Source of the DNA: DASZHJ01 sp963735465
Lineage (GTDB): Bacteria > Pseudomonadota > Alphaproteobacteria > ATCC43930 > CGMCC-115725
NCBI GenBank assembly: GCA_963735465.1
Contig: CAVTLA010000001.1
Location: 124,001 to 188,000, forward strand
Length of the DNA: 64,000 bases
Direction: 5' to 3'
Made by a program: the position numbers and the translations under genes. The notes under the pieces are model-generated. The model had not been told where the DNA came from, did not search any database, and saw only the letters and a program-made list of their open reading frames with translations. Of this stretch, positions 32,319-40,576 are shown one piece after another; positions within the stretch are counted from its first letter, which is position 1; each line of letters opens with the position of its first letter.

Positions 32319-32762
32319 ATGGCGCGGCTCCCCGGCAGCGTGCTGTTCGCGTGCAACTACAACTCGATCCGCTCGCCGATGGCGGCGGCGCTGCTGCGGC
32401 GCCTGCACGCGCGCCGCGTCTTCGTCGACTCCGTCGGCGTGCAGGCACAACCCGTCGACCCCTTCGCCATCGCGGTCATGGAGGAGATGGGCATCGACAT
32501 CGCCCGCCATCAGTCCAAGACCTTCGAGGAGCTGGAGGATACCTCCTTCGACCTCGTGATCTCGCTCACGCCTCAGGCGCAGCACCGGGCGGTCGAGCTG
32601 ACGCGGACCATGGCCTGCGAGGTGGAGTTCTGGCCCTCCTTCGATCCCACCGCCGTCGAGGGCAGCCGCCCGGAGATCCTCGCCGCCTACCGCACGCTTC
32701 GGGACGCGCTCTGGCAGCAGCTCCGCGACCGCTTCCCCGCCGATCCGACGGGGCAGGTGTAG
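32319..32762 (+). CDS. low-molecular-weight phosphatase family protein
   Basis: A 147-residue LMW protein tyrosine phosphatase-like enzyme. The phosphate-binding loop C-x5-R appears as FACNYNSIRSPMAAAL with nucleophile Cys12. The general-acid aspartate is probably in FWPSFDPTAVEG near residue 110. Its fixed position between the UPF0262 gene and infA in alphaproteobacteria is conserved, but its substrate is unknown. It starts six bases after the UPF0262 stop. Confidence 0.85.
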   Translation: MARLPGSVLFACNYNSIRSPMAAALLRRLHARRVFVDSVGVQAQPVDPFAIAVMEEMGIDIARHQSKTFEELEDTSFDLVISLTPQAQHRAVELTRTMACEVEFWPSFDPTAVEGSRPEILAAYRTLRDALWQQLRDRFPADPTGQV

Positions 32763-32890
32763 CCGAGCTCTTCGTCGAATCCCCGATATCGCTCAAGAGA
32801 CTTGACCCGGAAGGTTCCGCTGATGATGTTTTGAGGGGCCGCACCGGCGGCATTGGGGGGCGGCATGCCCGAACGATCGATGGACGAGGA

Positions 32891-33109
32891 ATGCCAAAGG
32901 AAGACCTGATCGAGTTTCCGGGAACGGTCCTGGAGCTGATGCCCAACGCGATGTTCCGAGTGAAGCTCGACAACGACCACCAGGTCCTGGCCCACACCTC
33001 CGGCAAGATGCGCAAGAACCGCATCCGGGTCCTCGCCGGCGACCGCGTCAACGTGGAGATGACGCCCTACGACCTGACCAAGGGCCGCATCACCTTCCGC
33101 TTCAAGTAG
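32891..33109 (+). CDS. infA: translation initiation factor IF-1
   Basis: A 72-residue single OB-fold protein that binds the A site of the 30S subunit during initiation. It reads MPKEDLIEFPGTVLEL, then MPNAMFRVKLDNDHQVLAHT, GKMRKNRIRVLAGD and YDLTKGRITFRFK. The ATG follows a GAGG ribosome binding site. It is the last gene of the murA-hisGD run here; maf, its usual neighbour, is displaced about 2.8 kb downstream. Confidence 0.97.
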   Translation: MPKEDLIEFPGTVLELMPNAMFRVKLDNDHQVLAHTSGKMRKNRIRVLAGDRVNVEMTPYDLTKGRITFRFK

Positions 33110-33200
33110 GCCGGGCGGACTGACAGCACCGCTGCGCGGTTCAGGGATCGCTGGCCGAGGTGACGGAGAAATATTCCGCGAATACGCTGGATTGGCTGCG

Positions 33201-33319
33201 GTGCGTCCTTCGAGACGGCCACTTCGTGGCCTCCTCAGGATGAGGCAATTTTCTTTGTGCCATCACCCACTTACCTCCTCCTGAGGAGCACGCGTTAGCG
33301 TGCGTCTCGAAGGACGCAC
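33201..33319. repeat. intergenic palindromic repeat, full copy
   Basis: GTGCGTCCTTCGAGACG and its exact inverse CGTCTCGAAGGACGCAC form the outer arms. The inner halves are GGCCACTTCGTGGCC with CTCCTCAGGATGAGGC, and CTCCTCCTGAGGAGC with CACGCGTTAGCGTG. It marks the left border of the two-gene block inserted between infA and maf. Confidence 0.9.
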
Positions 33320-33395
33320 GATGCTCGTGCCATGCGCGCTCGATACTTCCATCTCCGATCTCGAATCGTCGTATGCTCCGGGTTCGCCCATTCGT

Positions 33396-34313
33396 TCAAT
33401 TCGCCGCGCCTTCGCTCTCGTCGAGCGCCTTGAAGCTGTCCTCGAGCTGGGGCGAGATCGCGATGTCGAGGCGCTCTCCGGTCGGCAGGCGAGCATTGAA
33501 CCATTTGTTGTAGAGCGGGATCAGGTCGTGATTGGTGGCGAGATCCCGGAAGGTCCGGTCCACCACCGCCCGCAGCTGCGGCTCGTTCTTGCGGAACATG
33601 ATGCCGTAGGGCTCGTAGCTCAGGAAATCGCCGACCACCTGGAACTTGTCCCGCGCCTTGAATTGGGCGAGGAGGCCATAGAGCAGGACGTCGTCGGTCG
33701 CGAAGCTGTCGGCCTTGCCGTCGGCCAGCATCTGGAACGAGGCGGCGTGATCGGCGGCGGTCAGGATCTTGAGGCCGAGCTTGAGCTTGGCGTCGAGGGC
33801 GTGCAGGACCTGCTCGTTGGTCGTGCCCGCGGTGACGACGACCGTCTTCCCGGCGAGATCCCGGGGCTGCACGATCGGCGAGGTTCGGGGAACCATGAGC
33901 TTGGTGCCGGCGACATAGATCAGCGGCGAGAAGGCGACTCTGCGGCCGCGCTCGGCGTTGGCGGTGGTCGAGCCGCATTCGAAATCGATCTTGTTCGCGA
34001 GTACCGCATCGATGCGCGAGTCCGAGGTGACGGGCACGTACTCGATCTTGAGGTCGGGCTCATCGACCGCCGCGCCGAGCTCGGTGACGATGGCCTCGCA
34101 GAGCTCGAGGCTGTAGCCGATTGGGCGGTTTGCCTGGTCCAGGAACGAGAACGGGATCGAGGCCTCGCGATATCCCAGGCGGACGGTATGGGTCTGCTTG
34201 ATCGCCGCCAGCGTCGGATCGAGGCCCGCCTCGTCGGAACCCTGGCCCCAGGCCGCGATCGGAAAGCCAACGAGCAGCGCGACGCACGCCGCCATCCATC
34301 CTCGATTTCCCAT
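33396..34313 (-). CDS. amino-acid ABC transporter substrate-binding protein (family 3)
   Basis: A 305-residue periplasmic binding protein of the GltI-like cluster for polar amino acids. A signal peptide (MGNRGWMAACVALLVGFPIA ending near AWGQG) is followed by two lobes. PFSFLDQANRPIGYSLELCE and DFECGSTTANAERGRRVAFS are typical ligand-binding regions for glutamate/aspartate. No ABC permease or ATPase of this class is adjacent. Instead a DAACS symporter gene ends just upstream on the same strand, 13 bases away. The ligand is inferred from family resemblance. Confidence 0.85.
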   Translation of the reverse strand: MGNRGWMAACVALLVGFPIAAWGQGSDEAGLDPTLAAIKQTHTVRLGYREASIPFSFLDQANRPIGYSLELCEAIVTELGAAVDEPDLKIEYVPVTSDSRIDAVLANKIDFECGSTTANAERGRRVAFSPLIYVAGTKLMVPRTSPIVQPRDLAGKTVVVTAGTTNEQVLHALDAKLKLGLKILTAADHAASFQMLADGKADSFATDDVLLYGLLAQFKARDKFQVVGDFLSYEPYGIMFRKNEPQLRAVVDRTFRDLATNHDLIPLYNKWFNARLPTGERLDIAISPQLEDSFKALDESEGAAN

Positions 34314-34326
34314 CGGGGCGCGCCCC

Positions 34327-35619
34327 TCAGTGAGTGGACGGGATGGCTTCGCCGGCCGCCAGGCCCTCAGGAACGTGCTCGTCCGGCCCCAGCTCGTGCG
34401 TCGCCCGCAACTCGCCCTCCCATTTCGCGACGACGCTGGTGGCGAGCGTGTTGCCGATCACGTTGGTGGCGCTTCGGCCCATGTCGAGGAAGGTGTCGAT
34501 GCCCATGATCATCAGGAGCCCGGCCTCGGGGATGTTGAACTGGCTGAGCGTCGAGGCGATCACGACCAGGGAGGCGCGCGGCACGCCGGCGACGCCCTTG
34601 GAGGTGATCATCAGCGTCGCCAGCATGGCGAGCTGCTGCCCCAGCGACATCTCGATCTGGTAGCTCTGGGCGATGAAGATGCTGGCGAAGGTGCAGTACA
34701 TCATCGTGCCGTCGAGATTGAACGAATACCCCAGCGGCAGGACGAAGCTGGAGATGCGCGGCGAGGCGCCGAAGCGGTTCAGCCCCTCCAGCGTCTTCGG
34801 ATAGGCCGCCTCGGAGCTCGCGGTGGAGAAGGCGATCATCAGCGGCTCGCGGATCAATCCGAGAAGCTGGCGATAGCGCGGCCCGATCGCGATGAAGCCG
34901 ACGGCGACGAGAATGCCCCAGAGAATCATCAGGGCGAGGTAGAAGCCGCCCATGAAGACGATCAGCTTCCAGAGCACGCCGAGGCCGTTCCTGGCGATCG
35001 TCGCCGTCACCGCCGCCCAGACCGCGATGGGAGCGAACATCATCACGTAGGAGGTGACCTTGAGCATGATATGGCCGAGGTCGTCGATCAGGGCGAGCAT
35101 CGGCTTGGAGCGCTCGGGCATCGCGCCCATGGCGACGGCGAAGAAGACCGCGAAGATCACGATCTGCAGGATCTCGTTCTGCGCCATGGCGTCGGCGATC
35201 GACGTCGGCACGAGATGAGTGAGGAATTTCTCCAGCGAGAAGGCTGACACGGCGAGGCCCGTCGCCTGGCCCTTGTCAGGCACGGTGCCCGGAAAATTGG
35301 CGCCGGGCTGCAGGAGGTTCACCATGACGAGGCCGAGCATCAGCGAGATGAAGGAGGCGCTGACGAACCAGCCCATGGTCTTGGCGAAGATGCGGCCGAG
35401 CTTGGCGCCGCCGCCCATATGGGCGATGCCGCCGACCAGGGTCGCGAACACGAGGGGCGCGATGATCATCTTGATCAGGCGCAGGAACAGCATGGCCAGG
35501 AGGTTGACGTCCGCGGCGATATCGGCCCGGCTTTCAGGCAGATACTGGTAGATCGCGCTGCCCATGACGACGCCGAGCAGCATGGCGATCAGAATGAATT
35601 GAGTGAACCGGTTCCGCAT
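34327..35619 (-). CDS. dicarboxylate/amino acid:cation symporter (DAACS, GltP/DctA-like)
   Basis: A 430-residue inner-membrane symporter for C4-dicarboxylates or acidic amino acids. It shows FLRLIKMIIAPLVFATLVGG in the first repeat, the serine-rich AFSTASSEAAYPKTLEGLNR hairpin, GYSFNLDGTMMYCTFASIFI, and GIDTFLDMGRSATNVIGNTL with the substrate-binding Asp and Asn. All expected helices are present. It is the upstream gene of a two-gene unit with the binding protein. Glutamate/aspartate versus succinate cannot be separated by eye. Confidence 0.88.
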   Translation of the reverse strand: MRNRFTQFILIAMLLGVVMGSAIYQYLPESRADIAADVNLLAMLFLRLIKMIIAPLVFATLVGGIAHMGGGAKLGRIFAKTMGWFVSASFISLMLGLVMVNLLQPGANFPGTVPDKGQATGLAVSAFSLEKFLTHLVPTSIADAMAQNEILQIVIFAVFFAVAMGAMPERSKPMLALIDDLGHIMLKVTSYVMMFAPIAVWAAVTATIARNGLGVLWKLIVFMGGFYLALMILWGILVAVGFIAIGPRYRQLLGLIREPLMIAFSTASSEAAYPKTLEGLNRFGASPRISSFVLPLGYSFNLDGTMMYCTFASIFIAQSYQIEMSLGQQLAMLATLMITSKGVAGVPRASLVVIASTLSQFNIPEAGLLMIMGIDTFLDMGRSATNVIGNTLATSVVAKWEGELRATHELGPDEHVPEGLAAGEAIPSTH

Positions 35620-35935
35620 CCTAGCCCCCTTGATGTGCCGCTCCGCCGGCTGTTTGCCGATCGGAGCCCCCCTGTGCCTCCCCCTGCCTTAGCCAGATTC
35701 GTGCCAAGGTTGTCCGGCGCCAGTGAAGCAGCGGACCTGCCGCGGAGCAAACCCCCCTTGTTGGCTATGCCGGAGGATGCCATTTTCGCGCCGTCGACTC
35801 TTCCCACGGTCTCTGGCTTCGCCACGATGGTCTCCGTCAACATCGCCGCTTCCGGTCTTTCCGGGCCCGGGTCGCCGCCCGCGACGACGCTCGCCCTCCG
35901 CCTCGCCTAGTCCGGACCGGTCGGGACACGCCCGC
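35620..35935. other. gene-free interval between symporter and maf
   Basis: About 316 bases between divergent genes. I see no convincing coding frame, hairpin or repeat. It must hold the promoter of the symporter operon and probably one for maf-RNase-yacG, but no clear -35/-10 pair stands out. Confidence 0.5.
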
Positions 35936-36550
35936 GTGGCCTCGGCCGCCCCCATTCCGCCCTTCGTGCTGGCCTCCGCCTCGCCGCGCCGGCGCGACCT
36001 GCTGGCCCAGATCGCCCTCGTCCCCGACATCGTCGATCCCGCCGCGGTCGACGAGACGCCGCGGCCGCGAGAGCTGCCGGCGCCCCACGCGCTGCGCCTG
36101 GCGGAGGAAAAGGCGCGGGCTGTAGCCGCGCGCCACCCCGGCGCCTTTGTGCTGGGCGCCGACACCGTGGTCGCCTGCGGCCGGCGCATCCTGCCCAAGG
36201 CCCTCGATGCGGAGACCGCGCGGAGGTGCCTCGTCCTGCTGTCCGGGCGGCGCCACCGCGTCCAGGGCGGCATCGCCCTGGTGCGCCCCGACGGCGGCGT
36301 GGCGCGGCGGCGCTCGGAATCCATCGTCACCTTCCGCCGCCTGCTGCCGGAGGAGATCGAGGACTACATCGCGTCGGGCGAATGGGAGGGCAAGGCCGGC
36401 GGCTACGCGATCCAGGGCGTGGCATCCCGCTTCGTGCGTTTCCTCGCCGGCTCCTATTCCAACGTGGTGGGGCTGCCGCTCTACGAGACCGTGGCGCTGC
36501 TGGCGGGGCAGGGATATGCCCCGGCGCGACGGCTGGCCAAGCCGCGATGA
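35936..36550 (+). CDS. maf: Maf family nucleotide pyrophosphatase
   Basis: A 204-residue Maf protein, which hydrolyses non-canonical or canonical nucleoside triphosphates to monophosphates. Motifs are LASASPRRRDLLAQI near the start, EEKARAVA, the FVLGADTVVACGRRILPK block with the catalytic Asp, and EGKAGGYAIQGVASRF. The start GTG 35936 gives the family length. The same frame is open further upstream but without conservation. Its TGA overlaps the RNase start in ATGA. Confidence 0.9.
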   Translation: MASAAPIPPFVLASASPRRRDLLAQIALVPDIVDPAAVDETPRPRELPAPHALRLAEEKARAVAARHPGAFVLGADTVVACGRRILPKALDAETARRCLVLLSGRRHRVQGGIALVRPDGGVARRRSESIVTFRRLLPEEIEDYIASGEWEGKAGGYAIQGVASRFVRFLAGSYSNVVGLPLYETVALLAGQGYAPARRLAKPR

Positions 36551-37956
36551 CGCGGGAGATTCTCATCGCCGCCAGCCCTGGCGAGCTCCGCGCGGCGCTG
36601 GTCGAGGACGGCGACCTCATCGATTTCCGCCTGGCCCGCACTGTCGGCGAGAGCCAGGTTGGCGCGATCATCCTCGGCCGCGTGGTGCGCCTGCTGCCGG
36701 CGCTGCGGGCGGCGCTGATCGAGATCGGCCTCGATCGTCCGGCCTATCTCAGCGCCGACGACGCGGTGCCCAGGGGCGATCTCGGCTCGCTCACCGAGGG
36801 CGCCGAGGCGCTGGTCCAGGTGAAGCGCGACGCCCGCGCCGACAAGGCCGCGGCGGTATCGATGCGCCTGCGCCTCGCGGGGCGCTTTCTGGAATGGACG
36901 CCGCTGCGGCCGGGCGTCGCCGTGGACGCGGTGGAGGCGAAGGCGCGCAAGCGTCTCGAGACCGAGCTCGCGGGAGCGCTCCAGGCGGGCGAGGGGATCC
37001 GGCTGCTGCCGGGCGCGGCCCACGAGACGCCGGAGGCACTCACCGGAGAGATCGCGGCGCTCCGCGCGCGTTGGGCGACCATATCGGCACGGAGGTCCGA
37101 GGCGACGCCGCCAAACTGCCTCGACCGCGCATCGCCCCTGGCGGTGCTCTTGCGCGAACTCGCCGACGAGACCGTCGCACGATTGATTTTCGATGACGCG
37201 GCGGTGCTGGCGGAGGCGCGGGCGCTGCTGGCGCGGGAGCGGCCGGAGCTGGACGTGTCCCTCACGCATCATCGCGAGGCGCCGGCGCTTTTCGAGGCGT
37301 ACGGCATTGCCGACAGGGTCACGGCGCTCGGGGAGCTTCGCGTGATGCTTCCCGGCGGCGGCGCGCTGAGCATCGAGCCCACGGCGGCGGCGATCCTGAT
37401 CGACGTCGACAGCGGGTCCCTGGCGGAGGAGCGCAGCACCGGCGAGGAAGCCCTGCTGGCGGTGAACATCGAGGCGGCTGTGGAGATCGCGCGGCAGATC
37501 CGCTGGCGCGGCCTCGCCGGCGCCATCGTCGTCGACTTCATCACGCTGCGCCGCAGTGCCGCCAAGGCCCGGCTCCTGGCCGCTTTCGACGGGGTGCTCG
37601 CCGCGGGCGCCGTTGACGCCCAGCTCCTGGGCTGGACCCGGCTCGGTCACATGGAATTGATCCGGCCGCGCCGGCACGCGCCGCTGCACGAGGTCCTGTT
37701 CGAGCGCGGACCGCAGGGCGGCCTGGTGAAGACGGCGCTCACCGTCGCGCTGGAGGCCCTCGCGGCGGCGGAGCGCGCCATCGCGGAGGCGCCGGCGGCG
37801 ACGCCGGTGCTGCACCTCCATCCCGAGGTGGCGGCGGCGCTGCAGGGCGTGGCGGCGCCGGCCCGGGAGCGTCTCGAGGCCCGGTCGGGGCGGAGCCTCC
37901 GAATCCTCGCCGACCCCGCCCGTGCCCGCGACGGCTTCGACATCGGCCCGGCTTAG
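36547..37956 (+). CDS. ribonuclease E/G family protein
   Basis: A 469-residue endoribonuclease of the RNase E/G family, in the short form found in alphaproteobacteria beside maf. An S1-like region (IGRVVRLLPALRAALIEIG as written in the sequence around ILGRVVRLLPALRAALIEI) is near the N terminus. The two magnesium-binding aspartates are seen in AILIDVDSGSLAEER and IVVDFITLRR. It lacks the long C-terminal scaffold of RNase E. It may act in rRNA or mRNA maturation. It is translationally coupled to maf. Confidence 0.85.
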   Translation: MTREILIAASPGELRAALVEDGDLIDFRLARTVGESQVGAIILGRVVRLLPALRAALIEIGLDRPAYLSADDAVPRGDLGSLTEGAEALVQVKRDARADKAAAVSMRLRLAGRFLEWTPLRPGVAVDAVEAKARKRLETELAGALQAGEGIRLLPGAAHETPEALTGEIAALRARWATISARRSEATPPNCLDRASPLAVLLRELADETVARLIFDDAAVLAEARALLARERPELDVSLTHHREAPALFEAYGIADRVTALGELRVMLPGGGALSIEPTAAAILIDVDSGSLAEERSTGEEALLAVNIEAAVEIARQIRWRGLAGAIVVDFITLRRSAAKARLLAAFDGVLAAGAVDAQLLGWTRLGHMELIRPRRHAPLHEVLFERGPQGGLVKTALTVALEALAAAERAIAEAPAATPVLHLHPEVAAALQGVAAPARERLEARSGRSLRILADPARARDGFDIGPA

Positions 37957-37971
37957 CGGTATCTAGGAGCC

Positions 37972-38175
37972 ATGAGCGACACGATACCGCCGGAAACGCC
38001 GGCCAAGCCCTGTCCGGTCTGCCGCAAGCCGGCGACCGCCAAGCACAAGCCGTTCTGCTCCCAGCGCTGTGCCACCATCGATCTCGCGCGCTGGGTCACC
38101 GGGACCTATCGCGTGCCGACCAACGAGACCGCCGAGGACGCGTCGTCGGCGGACGACCGCGACGACACGCCCTAG
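37972..38175 (+). CDS. yacG: DNA gyrase inhibitor YacG
   Basis: A 67-residue zinc-binding protein of the YacG family, known in E. coli to bind GyrB and inhibit gyrase. Cysteines 14, 17, 29 and 33 form the C-x2-C-x11-C-x3-C site (CPVCRKP and PFCSQRCATIDLARWVTG). An acidic tail follows. It starts 15 bases after the RNase, ending the maf-RNase-yacG unit. Confidence 0.93.
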   Translation: MSDTIPPETPAKPCPVCRKPATAKHKPFCSQRCATIDLARWVTGTYRVPTNETAEDASSADDRDDTP

Positions 38176-38176
38176 G

Positions 38177-38971
38177 ATGGCGGCGCCCGCACCGGATCAT
38201 GTGCGCATCGCGGTGCGCGGCGCGGGACGGCGCTACGGCGCCCTCGACGTGTTCCGCGACGTGAACCTGGAGATCGGCGCGCGGGAGATCGTGGCCATGG
38301 TGGGGCCGTCGGGCTGCGGCAAGACCACGCTGCTGCGCTGCATCGATGGCCTCATCCCCCTCAGCAGCGGCGAGATCCTGGTGGACGGCGCCGCCGTCAC
38401 CGAGCCCCGGCGGGGGATCGCCATGGTGTTCCAGCATTTCGGCCTCTTCCCCTGGAAGACCGTCCACGACAACGTCGCCTATGGCCTCCGCCTCGCCGGC
38501 GCATCCCGCGCCGAGATCGCCGAGAAGGTGCCCTATTTCGTCAACCTCGTCGGCCTCCGGGGCTTCGAGCGGTCCTATCCCTATCAGATCTCCGGCGGCA
38601 TGCAGCAGCGCTGCGGCCTGGCGCGGGCGCTGGCGGTCGAGCCCGATGTCCTGCTGATGGACGAGCCCTTCGCCGCCGTCGACGCCCAGACCCGGGAGAT
38701 CCTGCAGTTCGAGCTGCTGCGGATCTGGGAGCTGCGCCCCGTCGCCATGCTGTTCGTGACCCACTCGATCGAGGAAGCGGTGCTGATGGGGGACCGCGTC
38801 GTGGTGCTGAAGGGCAGGCCCAGCACGGTCTTCGAGACCGTCGCGGTGGACCTGCCGGCGCCGCGGGACCGCGGCACCCTCGGGCTGCCGCGCTTCAACG
38901 AGCTGCGCGAGCATGTCTGGAGCACCTTGATGGACGAGGCGCGCCGCGCCGAGTTCGCCCTCACGCCGTGA
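38177..38971 (+). CDS. ABC transporter ATP-binding protein (nitrate/taurine/sulfonate type)
   Basis: A 264-residue ATPase. Walker A is GPSGCGKTTLLRC, the Q loop is VFQHFGLFPWKTVHDN, the signature ISGGMQQRCGLARALA and Walker B LLMDEPFAAVDAQ. The PW after the Q loop and the overall length fit the SsuB/TauB/NrtD group. It starts one base after the yacG stop and its end overlaps the first permease (GTGA), so it may be co-transcribed with maf-RNase-yacG as well as its own transporter. The imported compound is unknown. Confidence 0.88.
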   Translation: MAAPAPDHVRIAVRGAGRRYGALDVFRDVNLEIGAREIVAMVGPSGCGKTTLLRCIDGLIPLSSGEILVDGAAVTEPRRGIAMVFQHFGLFPWKTVHDNVAYGLRLAGASRAEIAEKVPYFVNLVGLRGFERSYPYQISGGMQQRCGLARALAVEPDVLLMDEPFAAVDAQTREILQFELLRIWELRPVAMLFVTHSIEEAVLMGDRVVVLKGRPSTVFETVAVDLPAPRDRGTLGLPRFNELREHVWSTLMDEARRAEFALTP

Positions 38972-39732
38972 AGCTCTGCACGCGGAGCGACGGCTGGGTC
39001 CTGACCGCGCTCGGCCTGGCGGCGGGGGCGGCGGCCTGGGAGGTGGCCGGGCGCCGCATCGGCGACGCCTTCATGGCGCCGCTCTCCAGCACCCTGGAGC
39101 GCCTCGCCGAGCTCGCCCGCAGCGGCGAGCTCTGGTCGGCCCTCGACAGCTCGCTCCTGCTGTTCGCCAGCGGCCTCGCGCTCTCGGTCCTGGTGGGGAT
39201 CCCCTTCGGGCTGCTGCTGGCGCGGGTGCGGCTGCTGCGGATCGCGCTCGAGAGCTACATCACCGTGCTGAACGCGACGCCGATGGCGGCCCTCATCCCG
39301 TTCATCCTCTCCATGATGGGCTTCGGCTTCGCGCCGAAAGTGCTGGTCGTGTTTCTCTTCGCGGTGTTCCCGATCATCTACAACACGGTGGAGGGCGCCC
39401 GCAGCATCAAGCCGGAGCTGATCGAGGTGGCGCGCTCCTTCCGCTCCAGCGAGCGGGCGCTCTGGCGCGACGTGCTCTTCCCCTTCGTGCTGCCCTTCGC
39501 CCTCAGCGGCGTGCGCCAGGCGATCGGCCGCGCCCTCGTGGGCATGGTGGCGGCGGAGTTCTTCCTGAGCGCCAGCGGCATCGGCCTCCTGATCCAGAAC
39601 GGGACCCAGAGCTTCGACACGCCGGAGGTCTTCGCCGCCGTGCTGCTCGTCACCCTCCTCGGCGTCGCGCTGATGGAACTCGGCACCGCGCTCGAGCGCC
39701 GCTTCGCCGCCTGGCGGAATATCCGGACATGA
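38968..39732 (+). CDS. ABC transporter permease (BPD_transp_1, SsuC/TauC-like)
   Basis: A 254-residue inner-membrane permease with six likely helices. The EAA loop, which contacts the ATPase, reads PELIEVARSFRSSERALWRD. The N-terminal GLAAGAAAWEVAGRRIGDAF and the SALDSSLLLFASGLALSVLV segment match the family. The GTG start overlaps the ATPase stop and its own stop overlaps the second permease. Two permeases suggest a heterodimer. Confidence 0.87.
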   Translation: MKLCTRSDGWVLTALGLAAGAAAWEVAGRRIGDAFMAPLSSTLERLAELARSGELWSALDSSLLLFASGLALSVLVGIPFGLLLARVRLLRIALESYITVLNATPMAALIPFILSMMGFGFAPKVLVVFLFAVFPIIYNTVEGARSIKPELIEVARSFRSSERALWRDVLFPFVLPFALSGVRQAIGRALVGMVAAEFFLSASGIGLLIQNGTQSFDTPEVFAAVLLVTLLGVALMELGTALERRFAAWRNIRT

Positions 39733-40538
39733 CGGCGGCGCAGAAGGCGGGCGATCCCGGGATCGAGACAGAGCGGCCTGCCGTCTCGCCGCTGCTGATC
39801 AAGCTCGTCGCCGGCGCGGTCCTGCTGGCGATCTGGGAGCTGGGCGTGCGGGCCTTCGCGCCGGCCTATGTGGCGCGTCCCAGCGGCGTCGCCGCGGTGT
39901 TCTTGCCCGTGATCGCCAGTCCGGAATTCCTCTCCGCCGCCGGCGAAACCCTGGCTGCGGTGGTTGAAGGCCTGCTGATCGCGCTGGTTGCTGGGGGCGC
40001 GCTTGGCGTCGCCATGGGACGCTCCTTCGTCGTCGACCGGCTCTTGCGCTATTACGTCTTCGCCCTCTTCGCCATGCCGATGGTGGCGATCCTGCCGCTG
40101 ATCACGCTCTGGTTCGGCTATACCGGCGGCGCGCGCCTGGCGACCACGGTCTTCGCGGCCTTCTTCTCCATCGCCTTGAGCGCCGCCGACGGCGCGCGGG
40201 CGGTGCCGCCGGAGTTTCTCGAGGTCAGCAGATCCTTCCGCACGCCGCGCTGGCGGCTGTGGTTCGACGTGGTGCTGCCGGCGTCCTTGCCCTACCTGCT
40301 GGCGGGCGTGCGCCTCGCGGCGGCGCGCGCCCTCATCGGCGCCGTGGTCGCGGAGTTCTTCGTCTCGGTTAACGGCCTCGGCATGTTCATCTTGTTCAAC
40401 TCCCGCAGCTTCCGCCACAATCAGGCGATGGTGGCGGTCATCGTTCTAGCCGGCTGTGGGATAGGGTTCGAGGCGCTGGTCAACCTGGCGACGCGCCGAT
40501 ACCTTCCCTGGTACCGGCGCGACGAGACGCCGCGATAA
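39729..40538 (+). CDS. ABC transporter permease (BPD_transp_1)
   Basis: A 269-residue second permease of the same transporter. Helices such as LLIKLVAGAVLLAIWELGVR and FALFAMPMVAILPLITLWFG are clear. The EAA loop is PPEFLEVSRSFRTPRWRLWF. It ends with a cytoplasmic basic tail. It overlaps the first permease by four bases (ATGA). The binding protein gene follows after 38 bases. Confidence 0.87.
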   Translation: MTAAQKAGDPGIETERPAVSPLLIKLVAGAVLLAIWELGVRAFAPAYVARPSGVAAVFLPVIASPEFLSAAGETLAAVVEGLLIALVAGGALGVAMGRSFVVDRLLRYYVFALFAMPMVAILPLITLWFGYTGGARLATTVFAAFFSIALSAADGARAVPPEFLEVSRSFRTPRWRLWFDVVLPASLPYLLAGVRLAAARALIGAVVAEFFVSVNGLGMFILFNSRSFRHNQAMVAVIVLAGCGIGFEALVNLATRRYLPWYRRDETPR

Positions 40539-40576
40539 CCGGCGCCGGCAAGCCAGGAAACGACGGGGAGGAGAAC

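Noticed and set aside
35723..35938. Upstream extension of maf or a separate gene
   Set aside because: The frame is open but Pro/Ser/Arg-rich and unlike any Maf N terminus. Conservation begins at the GTG at 35936.
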